From assembly GCF_035222375.1 (NCBI RefSeq), contig NC_085888.1, positions 186,001-250,000 of the forward strand: 64,000 nucleotides of DNA, read 5' to 3'. Made by a program: the position numbers and the translations under genes. The notes under the pieces are model-generated. The model was not told the origin of the DNA, did no database searches, and worked only from the letters and a program-made list of their open reading frames with translations. The stretch comes from Podospora pseudocomata. Lineage: Eukaryota; Ascomycota; Sordariomycetes; Sordariales; Podosporaceae. Below are positions 35,430 through 49,367 of the stretch, piece after piece (positions within the stretch are counted from its first letter, which is position 1; each line of letters opens with the position of its first letter).

Positions 35430-38400
35430 ATGTCTGAAGCTGCCACTGCCTCTGCCAACGCCTCGTCGAGCGACTTTGACCTCAAGCACGCAAAGACGGC
35501 CCTGACCCTCTCGTCCACAACCGCCCGAATCGCCCAATTGCGCGCCATTGACGAGAAGATTGCCCATAAATGTGAGCACCGGTTCCCGTCTGTCCCTAGC
35601 AGCAAGTGGTCAAGTGGTGTGGTCAGCTAATCTAACCCTGTCTGTCTCTTCGGCTGTGGACAGCTCTCGACAAGCCCTCTACTCTAGGCCTCCTCAAGGT
35701 CATATTCTGGACCCATGCGTTTTACACCGATAAGCACTCTCGACACGCCGTACAGCGATGTCTTGTCTCGATCTGCAAAACAGGGGAAGCCGATGTCCTC
35801 GCCCCACTAGTGGCCGCCGTGAAGCAGGAGATCCAGAAACCCGGAATTGCGCCAGGAAATGCGTTTGTGCTGCTGGAATGGTGCAACCTATTGATTGATA
35901 ACCTCGCCGGGACAACGCTCTGGGAGAAGTTTGGGAACGACATTATTCAAGCAACAGCCGATGGCCTCGACAAATGTCTTCAGGCGACCGCGAGGGACAG
36001 CGTGGGGAGGTCGGCGCTGGTCATCACTCGGAGGGGGTTCAGGAAAATTGTTTCAGCCGATATCAAGGCCGTCGAGGCTGCCATCAAGCTTCTCACAACC
36101 AAAGGAACACAATCAACCGCCAAAAATGCTGCCTTGTTGGGCGTGATTGCCGGTGTGTGCTCACGAAAACCCGAGGCTAAGCCCATTGTCGAAAGCGCAA
36201 AGAGCCTATACATTACCTTTTACACACGCGAGATTGTTGGATCAAGAACGCCAGTCCCCAAACACGTCGCCAATGGTCTGAGTGACTTTTTCTCAGCCTT
36301 CGTGACGGTTGAGGACCTCGACAAGGACGTTTTTCCAGCTCTGGAAAAGGGTCTGCTGAGAGCCCCTGAAGTGGTGCTGAACGATCTCATCACGCCCCTG
36401 GTTCGGTCTCTCCCTGGTTTCGACCTGTCCAAGGCACTCAGTGGGCGATTCACAAAACCACTACTCTCCAACCTCAAGTCTTCTAATGCTGCGATTCGCA
36501 CTGGGGCTGTGTCGGCATTCAAAGCGCTCGCCACGAGCTCCAAGGATCTGACCGAGGTGGAAAAGTCTGCTGATGAAGTGCTCACTCCTCTAAAGGGGGG
36601 AAAGCTCGCCTCTGCCGAGCACAGGGTTCTTCACTCGGAAATCCTTGTTGCTTTGCCTACTTCCCCATCTATCGCAACCAAGATTGCCACTGGGCTCCCT
36701 ACCGTTGTGGGCAAGGAGGCCAACGAAGCCGCCCTGAGCGCCGAAACTCTTGCTCTCAACGCCAGTGCTATTTCTCTGCTTACCGGGTCTGAAGTTCCAA
36801 AAGCGCTGGTTGACGTTTACGCCAAGGGGCTGGCAGACAAGAAGTTCCCCGTCCGTCGGATTTGGATTCTTCGAACCGGCGAGGTGCTGCGGAGCATTCC
36901 CCAAGATACCGAAGCAGGGCTTCCCGCGGGTTTCATCACGTTCGCTGAAGCTGTGGTGCCACCACTTTTGGCTACCTTCAACGAGGTTGTCGCCAACTCT
37001 GCCACCGCTTCGCAAAACGGCATTGTAACTGGCGCGCTTGTCGTCTGCGGCCTCGCACCGCTGTTCCACAGGTTGCAGAGCGCCAAGCTGCAGGAGGCCA
37101 TCAAGAAGGCGGCTATCGAGAAGAACAGTTTGGCGTTTGAGCCAAAGCCATCCTACTTGCTCGTCCCAAGAATCTACGGCAAGTTCACTGGAGATGATCT
37201 CGAGTGGCTTACCCGCGCGCTCTCCAGCACAGCCTCTACCCTGGCTTCTAGCAACGCTGCCGCGAGGCTAGCCTGGGCGCAAGCATATATCTATGTGATT
37301 TGCTCCACCGTCACTACTCCTGCGGTAAGACGCCAGGCCATGGATAGTCTGACCGAGCTCTGTGTAAAGACAGCTGGTTCGGAAGAGTTGTCTATCGCCG
37401 CGGAGATTATCAACGGCTTGTGGCAGTGGATCGAAGCTCTCGAGACGGGCGACAAGGAAACAGCCGCTGTTCTTTCCAAGTCGGAAACGACCAACCTTCA
37501 CCTGGTACTCAAGGCCATTTGCCTGAGCCCAGAACGGGCTGGACCTGAGGTCGACAAGACCAAACTGGAGACGCAAATGTGCTCTCTGCTCGTCTTGGCC
37601 AAGCCCAATCTTATCCCACGTGCGAGCTGGATTGAGCTTTGCCTGAGAGTCCAGCTTGATCCCGGTGAGCTCGCCAGAAAATACGACCAACGGCTCATCG
37701 ACGAGATTGTTCAGAGGACTGGCTTCGAGCAAAAGTCAGAGGCCGTCAAGGCCGCAGCGTACAATGCGGCTGCCGAGCTCGTCTTTGTTGCCCCTGAAAC
37801 CATGACTTCACGCATCGTTGACCTCATTCAACAAGACCTGGATGTCGCCGCGGTTGAGGCCGTCGGTCCTCTCGAAGCTGCCATCTTCCGCACCCCTGAA
37901 GGGACTGCATTTGTCGACGTTTTGGCCAAGAAACAAAACACGGTTCCCAACAAGAACACCAAGGATTATGACACATTGAAGTGGGAGCAGGAGCTCAGAG
38001 AACAGCTCGCTCTAAAGAAGGGTACTCAAAAGAAGCTCACTGCCGACGAGATCGCCAAGGTGAACGCCCAGCTCAAGAAAGAGGCGGAGGTCCGGAACTC
38101 TGTCCGCCAGACTGCTGCCAAGTTGATTCGGGGCTTCGGCATTGTCAAGAGTCTGGCCACAGGCCCACCAACAGATGCCAGCCGCTGGATCGGAGCGGCC
38201 GTCAAGGCAACCCTGGATGTTATCGATGCCGGCGCTTGCTTGATCACTGCAGAGACGGGCCCATTAACTTTGGTCTCTTGTGCCGAGCAAGTCACGAACC
38301 GACTTGGGCCCATCCGCCCCTTCATCGGGGCTGCTACCCTCCGCGCCCATGAGGTCTCAGCACTGCCGGACACCTATACCCAAGAGCCTTTCTTTGATCT

Positions 38401-41400
38401 TGTTACCAGGGTGCTGTACCGCTTGCGTTTCGCTGGTGAGCAGCGCCCCTTTGACACGGTCTCGCTCATTTACATCTTGCCGCTCGTGCTGCTTGTCCTG
38501 GAGAAGGGGGGTTTTGCCGCCACCGCCGAAGACCGCGATGCCCAGGTTGTTCTCGCCATCGATATTCTCACTTTCCACACAGATGCCTCGTCGGATGAGG
38601 CGGTTCCCCGTGATCAAATCATTGCCACGCTGATTGCGTCGATGCAAAAGTACAACCAGCACTACAAGATCATCAAGGATTGCTTTGCCGACATGGTGCG
38701 CTGTGTTGCCCCCAACATCACTCCTGAAGAAATTGCAATCCTGTCTCGCGGTGCCGTTGTTTCTCAAACAAGCGTGCGGTCTGCGGTGCTGCAGTCCATC
38801 AGCGCCGATGTGGACATGAGCGATCTTGAGGTCTCGGAAGAGATCTGGCTCGCCTGCCACGACGACGTGGAAGAGAACGTTGATACGGCTCGCGAGATTT
38901 GGGAGGAGAGTGAGTTCAAGGTTACCGAAGAGCTCGCTCACAAGATGCTGCCCTACTTGGAAAGCAAGGATGCGCAGCTTCGCCGCGCCGCTGCCAGATC
39001 GCTTGCCGAGGCTGCCAGCCAACACCCCAATGTCATCAACCCTATTCTTGAGAAGCTCAGGGCATCTTACAGCGAGCTAGCGAAGCCTCGCGTGCAGCTG
39101 CTGGATGAGTTTGGCATGCCCAAGAAGATGGACCTGACGGATCCTTGGGAGGCTAGACATGGTATTGCCCTCGCATTCAAGGATATTGCACAACATTTGC
39201 AAAAGAACCAGCTCGAGCCATTCTTTGCCTATCTCATCGAGCAAGGGCCGCTCGGTGACCGAAACGGCAATGTACGTGCGGAAATGCTCGAGGCTGCCAA
39301 CATTGCCATCGAAATTCACGGCAAGGGCATTCTTGACAATCTCATGAAGACGTTTGAAAAGACGCTCGAGGCGCCTGACAAGCACTCTGAGGCGGCAGAC
39401 CGTGTCAACGAGGCTGTTATCATCATGTATGGTGCTCTTGCCCGCCATCTCAAGCACGGCGACAAGAAGATCCCGGTTGTCATTGAGCGCCTGCTTTCGA
39501 CGCTCAGCACCCCGTCCGAAACTGTGCAGTATGCCATTGCCGAGTGCCTCCCTCCCCTGGTTCGTATTTCGGGTGACAAGTCGTCCAAGTACTTCGACCA
39601 GATGCTCGAGGTTTTGATGACGTCTCAGAAGTACCCTGAGCAGCGCGGTGCTGCCTACGGTCTGGCTGGTCTTGTCCAGGGCAGGGGCATTGCTGTGCTG
39701 AAGGAGTATCGCATCCTGGTTACCCTTCACAGCTGCCTCGAGAACAAGAAGGATGTCCGTCAGCGCGAGTCTGCCCTACTGGCTTATGAGTTGCTGTCAA
39801 CCATTCTGGGCCGTGTCTTTGAGCCCTATGTCATCCAGATCGTGCCCCAGCTTCTCGCCGGTTTCGGTGATGCCAACGCGGATGTGCGTGAGGCTGCTCT
39901 GGCTGCTGCCAAGGCCTGCTTTGCCAAGCTGAGCTCGTATGGTGTTAAGCAGATTTTGCCCACACTCCTCAGAGGTCTTGACGACGATCAGTGGCGTAGC
40001 AAAAAGGGAGCTTGCGATCTGTTGGGTGCCATGGCGTACCTGGACCCTCAACAGCTGGCTCAGAGTCTTCCCGAGATTATCCCACCACTGACGGCTGTCC
40101 TGAACGACAGTCACAAGGAGGTGCGGTCTGCGGCCAACAAGAGTTTGAAGAGATTTGGCGAGGTCATCACCAACCCCGAGATTCACAGCTTGGTCGATGT
40201 TCTCCTCAAGGCCCTCAGCGATGCCACCAAGTATACCGACACTGCTCTCGATGCGCTCATCAAGGTGCAGTTCGTGCATTACCTCGACGCGCCTTCGCTG
40301 GCTCTTGTTAGCCGTATCTTGGAGCGTGGTTTGGCCGATCGTTCCAACACCAAGCGCAAGGCGGCCCAGGTCATTGGCAGCTTGGCCCATCTTACCGAGC
40401 GCAAGGATTTGGTCTCTCATCTGCCTGTGCTCGTGGCTGGTCTCAAGCTTGCTATTGTTGATCCTGTGCCTACCACCCGTGCCACAGCTTCCCGCGCCCT
40501 TGGTTCACTTGTTGAGAAGCTGGGCGAGGATGCGCTGCCAGATCTTATTCCCGGTCTTATGCAGACGCTCAAGTCCGATACTGGTGCGGGCGACAGACTT
40601 GGTTCTGCCCAGGCGCTCAGTGAGGTCCTTGCTGGTCTTGGTACTTCGAGGTTGGAGGAGACCTTGCCTACCATTTTGCAAAATGTCGAGTCTGCCAAGG
40701 CCTCGGTCCGCGAGGGCTTCATGTCGCTGTTCATCTTCTTGCCCGTGTGCTTCGGCAACAGCTTCGCCAACTATCTCGGCAAGATCATCCCGCCTATCTT
40801 GTCTGGTCTTGCGGATGATGTTGAGAGCATCAGAGAAACAGCTCTCCGTGCTGGTCGCCTTCTGGTCAAGAACTTTGCAGTTCGTGCGGTTGACTTGCTC
40901 CTTCCTGAGCTTGAGCGTGGTCTTGCTGACGATAGCTACCGCATCCGTCTCAGCTCTGTTGAGTTGGTCGGTGATTTGTTGTTCAACTTGGCTGGTATCA
41001 AAGCCAATGCCGAGGAGGACGAGGAGGAGGATCAAGATGCTACCAAGGAGGCCGGTGCGTCTCTCCGTGAGGTTCTCGGGGATGAGAAGCGGAACAAGAT
41101 TCTCTCGGCGCTGTATGTCTGCAGATGTGATACCGCGGGTGCGGTGCGGTCGGCGGCTATCAGTGTCTGGAAGGCGTTGGTGCACAGTCCCAGAACCCTC
41201 AAGGAGCTGGTACCAACGCTCACGCAGCTTATTATTCGGCGGTTGGGCAGCTCCAATATGGAGCACAAGGTCATTGCTAGCAACGCCCTTGGTGAACTTA
41301 TCAGGAAGGCTGGAGATGGTGTGCTGGCTACCTTGTTGCCTACGCTGGAGGAGGGCTTGCAGACGTCGAGCGATGTGGACGCCAAGCAGGGCATCTGCCT

Positions 41401-43621
41401 TGCGCTCAAGGAGCTCATCTCTTCTGCCTCTCCAGAAGCGCTGGAGGACCACGAGAAGACGCTCATTTCTGTTGTCCGCACGGCTCTCACCGACTCGGAT
41501 GATGAGGTTCGCGAGGCAGCGGCCGAGGCATTTGACTCGCTGCAGCAGATCCTCGGCAAGCGTGCGATTGATCAGGTGCTGCCGTATCTGCTCAACTTGC
41601 TGCGGTCCGACGAGGATGCTGACAATGCTCTCGCGGCTCTGCTCACGTTGCTTACCGAGACGACGCGCTCCAACATCATTCTGCCCAACCTCATCCCGAC
41701 GCTCATCGCGCCGCCTATTTCGGCCTTTAATGCAAAGGCGTTGGCGAGCCTGTCCAAGGTGGCCGGTCCGGCTATGAACCGCCGTCTGCCAAACATCATC
41801 AACTCGCTCATGGACAACATTATCAACTGCACCGAGGACGACCTCAGGGAAGACCTCGACAACTCGTTTGACACGGTGCTGCTGTCTATTGACGAGTATG
41901 ACGGGCTCAATGTGGTGATGAACGTGCTGTTGCAGCTCACCAAGCACGAAGATCACCGCAAGAGATCGGCTACCGCTCGCCATTTGGCCAAGTTCTTCGC
42001 CGAGGCCGACGTGGACTACTCGAGATACAACCAGGACATCATCCGGGCGCTGCTGATCTCGTTTGACGATCGTGACAAGGAAGTCGTCCGGTCCGCGTGG
42101 AGCGCCCTGAGCGAGTTCACCAAGCGGCTCAAGAAGGAGGAGATGGAGGCGCTGGTCCCGTCGACAAGACAGACGCTCCTCCACGTGGGCGTTGCGGGGG
42201 CCAACCTACCTGGTTTCGAGCTGCCCAAGGGCATCAACGCCATCTTGCCCATCTTCTTGCAGGGTCTCATGAACGGCACGACAGAACAGAGGGTCAGCGC
42301 CGCGCTGGCCATCTCCGACGTGGTGGACAGGACGAGCGAGGCGGCGCTCAAGCCGTTTGTCACACAGATCACCGGCCCGCTCATCCGTGTTGTGTCTGAG
42401 CGGTCGACCGAGGTCAAGTCAGCGATTTTGCTTACGCTGAATAACTTGTTGGAGAAGATGCCGGCGGCGCTGAAGCCGTTCTTGCCGCAGCTGCAGAGGA
42501 CGTTTGCCAAGAGTTTGGCGGACACGTCGAGCGAGCAGTTGAGGAGCAGGGCGGCGAAGGCGCTGGGGACGCTGATCAAGTTTACGCCGAGGGTTGACCC
42601 GCTGATTGCGGAGTTGGTGACGGGTTCGAAGACGAGCGATACCGGGGTCAAGACGGCCATGCTCAAGGCGCTGTATGAGGTTGTTAGCCGGGCGGGAGGC
42701 AACATGGGTGAGGGGTCGAGGCAGGCGATCCTGGGGATGATTGACGGGGGGGATGAGCTGGACGAGAGGGACAGCGGGATGGTGATTACGCATGCGAAGC
42801 TGTTTGGGGCGTTGGTCAGGAACGTCAGTGTGGAAGTGGCCGGGGGGTTGTTGAGGAACAGGGTACTGAAGGGAGGGGAAGGGGGTTTGATGGGGGTGTT
42901 GGCGTTGAATGCGGTTCTGTTGGAGGCGGCGGGAGTGGTGGGTGAGTGTGGGCTTGGGGACGAGTTGCCCGAGTTACTTTGCGCGGGAATGGTTGGGAAG
43001 GATGTGAGTACTATTTGCTTTTGATGTCTTGTTTTGGGAGTTCGAAAAGAAGCTAACGTTTGAACACAGCCGTCGATTGCGGACAATTATATCGCCGCCA
43101 CAGGGAAATACCTCCTTTCTGCCGACCTCCCCAAGTCGTTTGAGAGCACCAAGCCCATCTTCACCACACTGTCCACCATTATCCCTCCGGGCAACGCGAG
43201 CGACACGCGCCGGTTGGCGCTTGTGCTCGTCCGGACTCTGGCGCGCACCCATCCCGACATGGTCCGCCCTCACCTGAGCATCCTTGCGCCGCCCGTGTTT
43301 GCCTCGGTGAGGGACACGGTCATCCCGGTCAAGCTGGCGGCAGAGGCGGCGTTTGTGCAGCTTTTTGCCGTGGCGGACGAGGAGAGCAAGGTGTTTGACA
43401 AGTGGATTTCGGGGATGGACTTGCAGGCCAATGCGAAGAGGAGCATGCAGGATTACTTCAAGAGGGTGGCGCTGAGGTTGGGGGCACAGGTTAGGGAGAG
43501 GAGGGAGGCGGAGGGGGGGCAGGGGGGGTTGGGGCTGTCGAATGATGAGGTGGAGGATGAGAAGGAATTGATGGCAGTTGGGAAGGTGGATGTCGGGGGG
43601 GATGTTTTTGGGGAGGAGTAA
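35430..43621 (+). CDS. GCN1: Translational activator GCN1, 2677 aa
   Basis: There are three exons: 35430-35571, 35664-43003 and 43070-43621 (8034 bases). The protein is almost entirely HEAT repeats. The eEF3-like central region is clear around residues 1400-1600 (GLDDDQWRSKKGACDLLGAMAYLDPQQL, followed by further repeats). The region near 2100-2200 (DSFDT-like DNSFDTVLLSID, HRKRSATARHLAKFF) corresponds to the part that binds the RWD domain of the kinase GCN2. Length matches yeast Gcn1 (about 2670 aa). GCN1 rides on ribosomes with GCN20 and passes the uncharged-tRNA or collision signal to GCN2, which phosphorylates eIF2alpha; in filamentous fungi this is the cross-pathway control system. The first intron sits early, after about 47 codons, and the last just before the C-terminal segment. 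No frame defect occurs in 7.3 kb of exon 2. Confidence 0.97.
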
Positions 43622-45008
43622 GGGGGGGGATAAAAGGGTTGTGTCTACATGGTGTTACATAGGTAGTTGGGAAGGGAAAAATGTTATTTTGATGTATTTT
43701 GCTGATGGGGAGGGTGGTAGTACTTTAATTGGTGTTTGCGTGTACTTTGAAGATCAAAAAGATTTGATGTCTCCACTTACATCTGGCAAAGGGGTGATTC
43801 AAGTGTCATGGTTTGGTTGTTGGTGACTGAACATGTGGAACGTAATTTAAAGTGTTGAGACTTGAGAGGTATAGTGGTGTGTTGTGTTGTGTTGTGTTGT
43901 GTTGCTGAGGTAAAGAAAAGCCTAGAGTTCCACCGTTGAGGACTCGGGATATGTTTGATGTTTAATAAACTTTAGGGGACAGTTGAGTGACAGTTCGGGC
44001 ATCCTTGATGGCTTTCAAAAGAGAATCATCTGTTGGCGGCAAATGATGGTAGAAAAGTGTTGAGAAGGTATATGTAATACTCTTTTTGGGGACTTTGAAT
44101 TCATATTGCAGGCTATTGACTTTAAATTGTAAACGACGTGTATGCATGTGGGTTGGCTGTTAGGGTGTGGAAATGGGAGTGTGGTATTTGAGGAGAAACT
44201 AAATGAAGAATAGCCTCCGAGACAACTGGCAGGGATGATAAAAGGGGATTGAGGTGTTGGGGACGGGATTCGGGTTTTTGAAGTTGGCTGTAGTAACTAT
44301 TTTGCTGTGTTGCCATGGGCAAGTATGTTTGTCAGGAGAAGACTGCATCCATGGCTTCGATATGTTTGAGTAGGTGGAAGACGGGCCTCATTTGAGTATC
44401 TACCTCCTCGTGATCAAAAGTTCGAGGTCCATGGTTGCAAAAGTGTTGATAGAATTGTTTTCTGGTGGAATGCCTGTTTTGGCATCTGATGTCAATGGGA
44501 AGCCGGGCATGCACAAACGTCATGAAGTCATGATTTGTAAGTGCAAGTGCTTGGTGTCCAAGAAGACCCGACCCGAGTCTGTGCCCACGGGAAAATAAGT
44601 TTCATTTTTTGCTTCTATCTTTCTCCTGGCAACTTAGGCCTTACTAACATGCTATCAGGTAATCATATCATTCAAATAGCAATAACCTGCCAATATCTGC
44701 CCCATGTCAACAGAGAGCAAGCTGATGTTGTCGTTGATGGGCCCTTGATAAGCTGATAGGAAATAAAGTGGGGGCGGGCGCATGGACCGCTGACTCCTCG
44801 CCGGAGTTGCAGCGAGCAATTGGTTGCACGCGTTAGGGCACGTGATCCACACGAACCCTTTGCCAATCGCAGCCAAATTTTCGGGCCCACCCGGGAAACC
44901 CACAAACTGGCGGCTTGAGAAATTCTGAGGAACGAACTTCCCCTCAGCGGAAAATCCAATCCATCGACAACCTCCCATACTAACCATCTACAGCATCAAT
45001 CCGTCAAG
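43622..45008. other. Spacer between GCN1 and RPL19
   Basis: About 1.4 kb. It has a (gttgt)n run at about 43878-43904 near the GCN1 3' end and AT-rich sequence beyond. The last 250 bases upstream of RPL19 are presumably its promoter. No gene seen. Confidence 0.5.
43878..43904. repeat. (GTTGT)n pentanucleotide repeat
   Basis: About five units in the GCN1 3' flank. Confidence 0.9.
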
Positions 45009-46080
45009 ATGTGAGTACCAGCCGTCATCGATCCGACCGATTCCCACCATCACAGACCTGCCACATTTCAGAGGCCGGCGAGTTTGGGGGGCACGATGGC
45101 CAACTCCTCCGTGCAAACCGAACGAACCGCCGAAGATACAGCCCTTGTCGAATCCCCGATTTCCGTCGAGCACACACACACACATACTCACTTCCAGACA
45201 CACGCGCCCATCGAAAAAAATAAAATAAAAATACAGACAGAGCGACAAGATGCTGACGTTTTCGGCTCTGTAGGGTTAACCTGAGGACCCAGAAGCGCCT
45301 GGCGTCGTCCGTCCTGGGCTGCGGTCAGCGCAAGATTTGGCTCGACCCCAACGAGGTCAGCGAGATCTCCAACGCCAACTCCCGCCAGACGATCCGCAAG
45401 CTCGTCTCCGATGGCCTCATCATCAAGAAGCCCGTCACCATGCACTCGCGCTCTCGCGCGCGGGAGCTGAACCTCGCCCGCCGGATTGGTCGCCACCGTG
45501 GCTTCGGTAAGCGCAAGGGTACCGCCGATGCCCGTATGCCCGAGTACGTAACAACCGCCTTCGATTTCCCGGCCGAGTATCAGAATGGGAGGATAGGACT
45601 CGAAGACAGTCGGGGATATCTTTTTGGATTTTGATGCTGGGGAAGGGGGGGTGGATAGAAGAAATGCATGACAAATCGAGCATGTGTGCTGACAATCAGT
45701 GCAGGCAGGTCCTCTGGATGCGTCGCCAGCGTGTCCTCCGCCGTCTGCTCGTCAAGTACCGCGCCAGCGGCAAGATTGACAAGCACCTCTACCACGAGCT
45801 CTACCACTCCGCCAAGGGTAACACCTTCAAGCACAAGCGCGCCCTCGTTGAGCACGTATGTTTTCCTCCATCTTGTGGGCGGTGTGTTTTTGACACATGA
45901 CACTGACATTCACCCTCGCAGATTCACCGTGCCAAGGCCGAGAAGGCTCGTGAGAGACAGATCAAGGAGGAGATGGATGCCAAGCGTGCCAGAACCAAGG
46001 CTGCCCGCGAGCGCAAGCTCGAGAGACAGGCGGCGAAGAGAAACGCCCTTCTCGGCGAGGGCGAGGAGGAGTCCAAGTAG
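45009..46080 (+). CDS. rpl19: 60S ribosomal protein L19 (eL19), 193 aa
   Basis: There are four exons: 45009-45010, 45274-45543, 45705-45855 and 45922-46080 (582 bases). The start codon is divided: exon 1 contributes AT, and the G is the first base of exon 2 after a 263-bp intron. The protein begins [20 protein letters not shown]. It shows the eL19 landmarks [15 protein letters not shown] and [24 protein letters not shown], then [22 protein letters not shown] and [13 protein letters not shown], with a long basic C-terminal helix ([31 protein letters not shown]). eL19 is a core large-subunit protein near the exit tunnel and an intersubunit bridge. Introns at or next to the first codon are frequent in fungal ribosomal protein genes. 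The length matches other fungi. Confidence 0.97.
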
Positions 46081-47472
46081 ATTTCTTCATCAACAATGTG
46101 AATGGACAATGGATTCTTGGCGGCCTTGCATTCGGAGTAATGGGTTGGGCTCTTTTATGGACGCATTCTCTCTACCTCTCGGTCCTCTCTCTGCTGCCAC
46201 ACACGCTGGGCTCGCTCCCCCCGGCCGTGCAGGTGTGTGCTGTTGTGATGGGACGTGGTCTCTCCAGACTCGAGACAAGTTCTGGCTTCCATGTTTAGGC
46301 ATTGAAAAACGGAATCAATGGGTTTGCCGGGTGCGATGACAATTATTTTCTTTTTCCCTTCGAGATATTGACAATCTGGTACATGTACAATGCTGTGCGG
46401 TTCAAGTTTGACGTGCTTGTGGGAGATGGACATGTCGAAGCAAACGAATTGGGCGAGTGATCACAAACATGGATGTACACATCATTGAGCGAAAAGAGGC
46501 GAGCTTCGCAAGGTCTATATCCGTCACAAGACACCACTTGGCATCTCTGCTCAACAGTGACGCTACCTACCTATCTACGCAACCATCATGGATCCTTGCC
46601 AAAAGCACGTCCGTCCCATGTTCGAAACAGAGTACAGTAGGGATACACGAGCTACCTAGAACTAAAACACCCCAAGCTACCTTGTCGGAAGCTCGCAAAT
46701 AACGTAATGAAATGCCCTCAACCCCAGTCCGCCCAGAGAAAACACAAGCAAAAGCAGTGCAAAGTATAGAGTAATAAGAACCACCTTTTGTGTCTAGTGG
46801 GTGCATCAACGTAATATTGTGGTTGGGTCAGAGGCAGTCAAATTGTTCCGTTCAAAAGGTTGGTGAATCTGGCGCCCGGAACATGTCAGCATGTCCCCCT
46901 AAGAAGGAGGACCAAATTGCATATGTGATCGAAGCGCGCTCATCATCCCCAATATAGTTGATTTGAAGAAGAAAAAGAAGAAGAAAAAGGGGTCAAGCTC
47001 GGAGCGGGGGGGAATTGGGAAGTAAAATACCCTTGGTGTTTGTGTGGGTGCACGTGCCGCGGTGTGGCTTGTGGCTGGTAGTTGAGCGTGGCTTGACAAA
47101 AGGTGGATGGTGTAATGTGGTGGGGGAAAGGTCGGCGTTTGGGGGACGGACAACCGCGGGTCGGGTCGGAGTGCTTGTGGTTGGCGCTGCCCAATCAGAG
47201 AGGGGTCTAGCGGTAGGTCCCATCCATGGCTGTTGTTCGCCGCCCGTCATTTATTACTCCGGGTTTATTTCCAATCACAAACCTTGCTTTGGTTCGGTGT
47301 CATTGGTGGTTTGAGAGACGAAAGGTTATTCCTCTTGATACCACTACCTTGCTGGAGATTCGGGAAGAGGCAATTGGTATGTTTTTTTCTCTCTCTGGGT
47401 TGTGCGGGTGGTGTGGTTGCTTGTCTGACAGTGGTGGGTTTGAGTAGGAGCTCGAAACTTGACTTACATACG
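46081..47472. other. Spacer between RPL19 and SHMT
   Basis: About 1.4 kb without a supported gene. Tacctacc-type motifs lie at about 46564-46574, and a purine-rich tract (gaagaaaaagaagaag) at about 46964-46990. Confidence 0.45.
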
Positions 47473-49367
47473 ATGACGACAATCCCAGCGTTACGGAGCG
47501 CCGCCGGCGGTTCCCCCTCGGCTGCGATGATGAGAAGGATGATAGCCACCACCACCACGACGGCCACGATGACGAGGAGGGCGGGACAGCTTGGGGGATG
47601 GAGGTCAAGACAGCAGCAGCAGCAGCAGAAAAGATTGGTTTCGTCGTTAGGGAATGATACGCAGCAGAAGGTGGGGGATTTATGTTGACGTACAAGGAAG
47701 GGAAAGAAAACAAATGCTGACAGGCGCATGCAGTTGCTTGCGGCGCATTTGCAGCAGGCGGATCCGATCATGTATGATATTGTCGAGAAGGTTAGTACCC
47801 AGGAGAAGGAGTGCGATGGGGCATGGTGGCGGGGGTGTGCCGAAGCTGACGTGGTGACAAACAGGAGAAAGTCAGGCAAAAGCAGTTCATCAACTTGATC
47901 CCTTCCGAGAACTTTACCTCACAGGCGGTGCTGGATGCGCTGGGGAGTCCTATGCAGAGTGGGTTTTCTTGCGAACCTGGAGGAGTGGGACGAGAATGCT
48001 AATGGTGGACAACAGACAAGTACTCTGAGGGATACCCAGGCGCGAGATACTACGGCGGTAACGAGTTCATCGATGCCTCCGAGAGATTATGCCAGCAGCG
48101 CGCACTCGAGACGTTTGGACTGGATGCCAAGGAGTGGGGGGTGAATGTTCAAGGTAGGATAAAGGGAGGGACGGCGTCAAGAGAAAGGAATGAGTGCTGA
48201 CAATGTTGGGAATGAATAGCTCTCTCTGGTGCGCCAGCGAACCTGTATGTCTACTCAGCCATCATGGAAACTCATGATCGGTTGATGGGTCTCGATCTCC
48301 CCCACGGCGGCCATCTTTCCCACGGGTACCAGACCCCCACCAAGAAGATCTCCTTCATCTCCAAGTACTTCGAGACGGTTCCTTACCGACTTGACGAGTC
48401 CACCGGCCTGATCGACTACGATAAGCTCGAGGAGCTGGCAACCATCTACCGCCCCAAGGTTATCGTCGCTGGCGCCTCGGCTTACAGCAGGCAAATCGAT
48501 TATGCTCGTATGCGGGACATCGCCGACAAGGTGAAGGCCTACCTTGTGGCTGACATGGCGCATATCTCCGGTCTTGTCGCCGCCAAGGTCATGCCCGGGC
48601 CGTTTGGCTACGCAGACATTGTCACGACGACTTCTCACAAATCCCTCCGTGGCCCCCGTGGCGCGCTGATTTTCTTCCGCCGCGGTGTGAGGAAGGTCAA
48701 CCCGAAGACCGGAGCGGAGGAGCTGTACAACCTCGAGAACCCCATCAACCAATCCGTGTTCCCCGGCCATCAGGGCGGTCCGCACAACCACACCATTGCC
48801 GCCTTGGCCGTGGCGCTCAAGCAGGCACAAACACCAGAGTTCAGGGCGTATCAATCGCAGGTCTTGTCCAATGCCAAAGCCTTCGCCAAGAGGCTGGGTG
48901 AACCAAAGGAAAAGGGCGGGCTGGGCTACAAGATTGTCTCGGGCGGTACTGATAACCATCTTGTTCTTGTCGATCTGAAGCCGCACGGCGTGGACGGGGC
49001 GAGAGTGGAACGGATCCTGGAGTTGGTCGGGGTAGCTTCCAACAAGAACACTGTTCCGGGTGACAAGAGCGCGTTGACGCCTGGTGGGTTGAGGATGGGA
49101 ACTCCGGCCATGACGACGAGAGGATTCCAGGAGGAGGACTTTGCGCGGGTAGCGGATATTGTCGATAGGTCGGTGACGATTGCGGTCAGGGTGGACAAGG
49201 CGGCGAGGAAGGCGGCTGAGGAAAAGGGGGAGGGGAAGACGGCGGGGAAAGTGAAGACCTTTATGGAGTTTTTGGGGGATGGGGAGACGGACACGGAGAT
49301 TGTGCAGTTGAGGAGTGAGGTGGCGGATTGGGTGGGGACGTATCCTGTTCCTTGGGAGGGGAAGTAA
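47473..49367 (+). CDS. SHM1: Serine hydroxymethyltransferase, mitochondrial, 544 aa
   Basis: There are five exons: 47473-47670, 47734-47790, 47865-47958, 48016-48153 and 48220-49367 (1635 bases). The N-terminal 60 residues are rich in Arg, Ser, Thr and Gln, lack acidic residues until the end ([21 protein letters not shown], then a Q6 run) and form a likely mitochondrial presequence. The enzyme body is canonical: [54 protein letters not shown], then [11 protein letters not shown], and the PLP lysine in [13 protein letters not shown] (about residue 302). It interconverts serine and glycine while charging tetrahydrofolate with a one-carbon unit. The presequence is the reason for the mitochondrial (SHM1-type) call; the cytosolic isozyme would lack it. 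Confidence 0.95.

Noticed and set aside
45011-45273. Possible snoRNA in the first RPL19 intron
   Set aside because: Its length suggested a guest RNA, but I found no paired C and D boxes with a closing stem.
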